Position numbers and translations under genes: made by a program
In this document: positions 15,035 to 18,665 of the stretch, in pieces
Layout: each line of letters opens with the position of its first letter
Numbering within the stretch: the stretch's first letter is position 1
Origin: Coemansia sp. RSA 922
Taxonomy: Eukaryota > Kickxellomycota > Kickxellomycetes > Kickxellales > Kickxellaceae
Length of the DNA stretch: 18,665 nt
Assembly (NCBI GenBank): GCA_027577415.1
Contig: JANBQS010000412.1
Location: 1 to 18,665, forward strand
Reading direction: 5' to 3'
Notes under the pieces: model-generated
What the model saw: the letters and a program-made list of their open reading frames with translations, nothing else
The model's database searches: none
Told to the model about the DNA's origin: nothing

Positions 15035-18000
15035 CTAAACGGGCTGGCGGGCTGGTTGTTGCTCCACATCGTCGCTACTACTGCTATGCGCGTTGAGCGG
15101 CTCGCGACTAGGCAAAACTAGAGCAGGCAGGGTCGATGGCACTTCTTTGACGCTTATTCCCAGCTCGGCCAGCTCGCGGGCAGCAGCGTCAGCTTCGCTT
15201 TTCACATCTAGGGCAATGGGCGCAGCAGGACTCGTGCTTGGAGGGGGCTGCGTGCTTGCATCGCTGGCTGTGTCCGATTTGTTGCTGTTCCAGAAGGCCC
15301 AGCGCTGGGCCCACATCTTTTTCTTTTTCTTGTCGTGCTCTTCCAAAAGCTCTGCTGCGCGCTCGAGCTCGCTAATCATGGCTCGGTCATCCTCGCTGTC
15401 ACCTATCTTTTCATTGGGGTCGTGCAATGTCGTGCTAGTGACAGGAACACCCATGTCATGCAGCAGCAGGGGAATAACATCGCGGTAAGCGTTGTGGCCC
15501 GGCACCTCGGCTGACACGTCAATGTTTTCAAGGCCGTTGACGCCCGAAATCGGATGCATCCCGGCAATCGACCTGCGGCCAAGATTGGTTGTGCGGTAAA
15601 AGAAGCCGAGAATCCAATCTTTGGAACTGTAGGCGTTGACAAAGCGGCCGCCAACGACGCTGGCAGCGATGCGCCACTCTTCATCCGAGGCAATTACTGG
15701 GGCGCCAAATAGGTATACATCCTCAACGAGGCCATATGCGTTCATGTTGGCCAGCTCCAGCAGGGCGTAGAATATCAGTCGAGCGCCTATCGAGTAGCCC
15801 ACAAGGGTTACCGGTCGTTGGCCCTGCACTCGCTGAAGCAGCAGGTCGGCAACCACCGGGCCGGCCTTTTGGGCCAGCTCGCAGCCATTGGACCACGGAT
15901 TGTCAAGCACGTAGCCGAGCTTTGCCAGCCACATAGGGATGGAAAGCGGTCCGAGCAAGCTCGGCAATACGGTATGTTGCAAGGTCTGAGTTAGCGTAAT
16001 CGAAAACACTTCGCCAACAATCATACGTAGAGAGCTGCCTAGACGGCGCAAGGCGTCGGCCTCCCACAAAAGGCTACAGTGGTCGCCGTTCAGCGGATCC
16101 AGCGTCGAAAATGAAAAGACTCCGTTGTCGGCTTTGCCCAGCCAGCCAGGCACCGTTAAGATCAAGTTTGTTTGGTTTTCGTTGATGCAGGGCACAAACT
16201 CGAATTGCTCGGCAAAGCGCGTGCGGCGAGTGATCTGGCGCCCAGCAAGGCTGCTGCCAGTCAGCGTCGCAGCGCCAGTAATAAGCGCAGTGCCACCGAT
16301 GCTCCCGAAAAACGCGCCCGTGTTGGCAACTCCAATGGCGCCAAGCGTAGCGCCTATGCCCGCGCCAATCGCCGGGGCTAGCAGGCCAGCACTGAGCCCG
16401 ATTACCAGTCCACCGCCAACGGTAGCCAATCCGATGATTAGCATGCGCTTCTTTTTGCCCTTTTGAGCTCGCTCTTTAACGGCCAGCTCGGCAGTATCCT
16501 TGGTCGCTGCGGTAACATCGACAGCGTAGTCATGCAGACAGAGTTGGCGGGATACGCGACGCTCGCACCGCATAACCTCAATCCAAGGATATTCCAGCGC
16601 TTCAGCCAGGCATCGAAGCAGGTACCGACCGCGGCTGTCATAGACATCGTCTGCCAAGAGCAGAAGAAACATGTCAAGTATGAGCGTGGCACGCACATCG
16701 ATAACCAGCGGCTGGTCGGCTCCAATCGTTGTCACCGTTACTTCGTCTGGCTCGACTGCAGCTGGCTCGCCATCGGCCGACTCGTGAGCTGACAAGGACA
16801 ATCGCGGGTCGTTGGTTTGACCAGGGCTCGTACTGACTGCATGTTTAGCATCGGCTGTATGGGTGTACTCCGAACGATCCTCGGGAGGCTCGCCTGCGGC
16901 AGAAGTGCCTGGTCGGCTGTATGGTTCGCTAATCTGATGTGGGCTAGTTGGCGTATCCAACGGGCTTTCGTGCTCAGGCTCGGACTCAGACTCGGGCTCA
17001 AAGCCGCCAGTGGGAAGCGCCAAGTACTGCGTATAGATTTCGCTAGATTTCTCCTTGGGCCGGCTCTTTTTTGCGCCTGGCCAAAGTATCGTTGGCTGTC
17101 GAGTAGACTCGGAACTGGAGCGACACTCGGCACTGCTGCGGAGGGCCTTGATAAGCTCATCATCGCCTGCAGCATGGACTACGGCCAAGTCTTGGTCGGC
17201 TTCAACCAAAATTGTATCACCTTGAGCGGCGAGCGACAAGGCCATGTCAGCCGCGGCGATCTTGTGGCGCGGCAGCAGCTCTATCATGCGTTGCTCTTCG
17301 GCGGATAGGCGAATGTGGGAGTACATCTTGCGCATAAGCCGGCGCGAAAAGTTCATAAAACTGGCGGTGGATGACTGCGACTCTTTGTATTGCACGTTGA
17401 GTCGGTCCTGGATACCAACCAAAAGGAGATACACAAGTCCCACATATGCTACCTTTTGATCCTCAGAGAGCACGCTGTCAACGGCCCGCCGCTGGCTCTT
17501 ACGCTCGGCCTTTAACAGCTTTGCCTCTTCTAGCTCGAGCATACTTTGCATGGCGGATGTGCTGCTCGTGCTGCGCGGAGAGTGCATTGACGAGTCGTTA
17601 CTGGTGATACTGGTACGGCCGCTATCGCTACCAAAGCTTCCAGAGCTGTTGGGTGTCGATGCGGGTCCATGCTCGGCATTGCGCAAACGATCCAATATAA
17701 ACCGTGGCAAGCGTGATTCTGGTCCGTAGTCTCCATGCCGCTTGGTGTTTGCAGAATGAACCCGCTCGGTGCGTCTAAATGTAGGAACGACACCACTGCT
17801 TGTGCCTCTTCGAAAGCCGCCACGGTCTGAGCCTTTTCTGGATCTAGATGCTCGTCCACCTGTGGATCCGTCAGCAGCGGCAGCAGCGGCATCGCTGTCA
17901 ATGTGATGTATCGTCGGTGGAGCAGCCCGCGCTGCTGTGATGGGCGATATTGTAGTTGGTTCGGCTGACGAGTGCTGCCGAATATCGTAGCGAATACCAG

Positions 18001-18316
18001 CGTTTTCGGGAGCCGACCGGCCCATTGCCGCCTCGAGGGTGGTGCTGTCTGCAAAGTAGTCACGTCGACGGTCGTGTTTAAAGGCCATCGAGGCAGGTGC
18101 TGCGCTCAAGGGGGAAGGCATATCGGGAACAACAACCGCCATGGACGTCTCAGAGTGGCCGCGCGCAGGGTGGCGGGGAAAGAACCCTTCGTATTCGCGT
18201 GCACGGAGTGGAATGCTAGTGCTTCCGCGCGTCGCCTTTGACCTGGAATTTGAATTTGTGCTGGCGCCCATGCTAAGACGCAGGCCACTGTCCTGATTGG
18301 CAGCGCCGTCCACCAT
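15035..18316 (-). CDS. DUF726 family membrane lipase-like protein (Mil1/TMCO4 related)
   Basis: This is a single open frame of 1093 residues from the ATG at 18316. The family includes yeast Mil1/Yfl034w, a partner of the AP-1 variant subunit Apm2 in trans-Golgi sorting, and human TMCO4. The first 270 or so residues are Ser/Arg-rich and disordered. A helical region follows (SEDQKVAYVGLVYLLLVG, near 285), then another disordered acidic linker (about 420-520). A Gly/Ala-rich hydrophobic hairpin at about 625-690 (LIIGLATVGGGLVIGLSAGL and on) should enter the membrane. The alpha/beta-hydrolase core follows: VPGWLGK, the nucleophile motif GYSIG with Ser842, and likely Asp900 (SSKDW) and His941 (GHNAYRD). 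A basic/acidic tail (EEHDKKKKKMW) and a Pro/Ser-rich end close the chain. The length is close to that of yeast Mil1. A GCA/GCC repeat codes an Ala run near residue 145. The triad assignment is from motif spacing only. Confidence 0.93.
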   Translation of the reverse strand: MVDGAANQDSGLRLSMGASTNSNSRSKATRGSTSIPLRAREYEGFFPRHPARGHSETSMAVVVPDMPSPLSAAPASMAFKHDRRRDYFADSTTLEAAMGRSAPENAGIRYDIRQHSSAEPTTISPITAARAAPPTIHHIDSDAAAAAADGSTGGRASRSRKGSDRGGFRRGTSSGVVPTFRRTERVHSANTKRHGDYGPESRLPRFILDRLRNAEHGPASTPNSSGSFGSDSGRTSITSNDSSMHSPRSTSSTSAMQSMLELEEAKLLKAERKSQRRAVDSVLSEDQKVAYVGLVYLLLVGIQDRLNVQYKESQSSTASFMNFSRRLMRKMYSHIRLSAEEQRMIELLPRHKIAAADMALSLAAQGDTILVEADQDLAVVHAAGDDELIKALRSSAECRSSSESTRQPTILWPGAKKSRPKEKSSEIYTQYLALPTGGFEPESESEPEHESPLDTPTSPHQISEPYSRPGTSAAGEPPEDRSEYTHTADAKHAVSTSPGQTNDPRLSLSAHESADGEPAAVEPDEVTVTTIGADQPLVIDVRATLILDMFLLLLADDVYDSRGRYLLRCLAEALEYPWIEVMRCERRVSRQLCLHDYAVDVTAATKDTAELAVKERAQKGKKKRMLIIGLATVGGGLVIGLSAGLLAPAIGAGIGATLGAIGVANTGAFFGSIGGTALITGAATLTGSSLAGRQITRRTRFAEQFEFVPCINENQTNLILTVPGWLGKADNGVFSFSTLDPLNGDHCSLLWEADALRRLGSSLRMIVGEVFSITLTQTLQHTVLPSLLGPLSIPMWLAKLGYVLDNPWSNGCELAQKAGPVVADLLLQRVQGQRPVTLVGYSIGARLIFYALLELANMNAYGLVEDVYLFGAPVIASDEEWRIAASVVGGRFVNAYSSKDWILGFFYRTTNLGRRSIAGMHPISGVNGLENIDVSAEVPGHNAYRDVIPLLLHDMGVPVTSTTLHDPNEKIGDSEDDRAMISELERAAELLEEHDKKKKKMWAQRWAFWNSNKSDTASDASTQPPPSTSPAAPIALDVKSEADAAARELAELGISVKEVPSTLPALVLPSREPLNAHSSSSDDVEQQPARQPV

Positions 18317-18665
18317 TATACCCAGTCAATGAATGATAAATACAAGTAGATGACACAAAAAATATCGATAAAACCTATTAACAGAAAGGCACAAGGGCTG
18401 AAAGGCATCTGCTGATCAAGCGGGGTTCGTATATGCATGGATTACCATCGATCAGTCATTTGCAAGTGTCAACTTGTCTTGGAAATACGGCAATTACGTA
18501 TATGCACCGGGTGACCACTACTGCGCCCAGCGGCATTGCCCAACGGCAAATAATTTAGTCAGAGCATTACTTTCCTCTGGGACAGCAGGTAAACGTGTAA
18601 AACACAAGGTATGTCAAGCACCCTACGGTAAACATGTGTGTACAGTCTAAGGCGTTCGGGCTCTG
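18317..18665. other. 5' flank of the DUF726 gene, no gene seen
   Basis: These 349 bases lie upstream of the minus-strand DUF726 start and should include its promoter. I see no open frame of note, RNA gene or repeat. A second, divergent gene may begin beyond the window edge. Confidence 0.4.

Noticed and set aside
14515..15121. Short open frames between the 7TM and DUF726 genes
   Set aside because: They overlap each other on both strands, show no domain or biased composition, and some run into the DUF726 coding region.

Overview
The window looks like nuclear DNA from a fungus, probably an early-diverging one. Three genes match conserved eukaryotic or fungal families: a USP39/Sad1 splicing factor, a DUF726 lipase-like protein and a seven-transmembrane protein. 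Each reads as one long exon with no intron needed. Ty1/copia and Ty3/gypsy remnants lie between them. An intron-poor lineage such as Kickxellomycotina would fit, but that placement is inferred.

Left gene block (1-4671). A possible 3' end of a plus-strand gene covers the first 60 bases. A 713-residue unrecognised, largely disordered protein follows on the minus strand (187-2328). Next is a small single-span membrane protein, also minus (2470-2820). It is divergent from the USP39/Sad1 gene (3043-4671, plus), whose product carries an intact zinc-finger UBP fold and the catalytic Cys-to-Asp replacement typical of this inactive deubiquitinase family.

Central transposon graveyard (about 4672-11480). 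It contains: an inverted fossil of a copia gag gene (about 5075-5440, minus); a decayed Ty3/gypsy element (5' LTR at 5788, gag, protease, reverse transcriptase, start of RNase H) carrying several stops and frameshifts; a solo copia-type LTR inserted in the reverse transcriptase and flanked by a perfect 5-bp target duplication (GTTCG); a younger copia element (9037 onward) truncating the gypsy element and missing part of its integrase; and two more LTR-like copies at 10730 and 11278. Flanking stretches of about 1 kb (4672-5070 and 11480-12540) are AT-rich and hold no gene I can support.

Right gene block (12561-18316). Two minus-strand genes lie head to tail: a protein with an N-terminal hydrophobic segment, a luminal or extracellular domain resembling a protease-associated (PA) domain, and seven membrane spans; and a 1093-residue DUF726 protein related to yeast Mil1/Yfl034w and human TMCO4, with a GxSxG lipase motif and a glycine-rich membrane hairpin.

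The genes show no sign of a shared pathway. The most notable signals are the nested retroelement history with a readable order of events, the transition-dominated decay of the old copies, and the unusual 7TM protein. I found no CRISPR array, tRNA or rRNA, and no convincing new multi-gene system.
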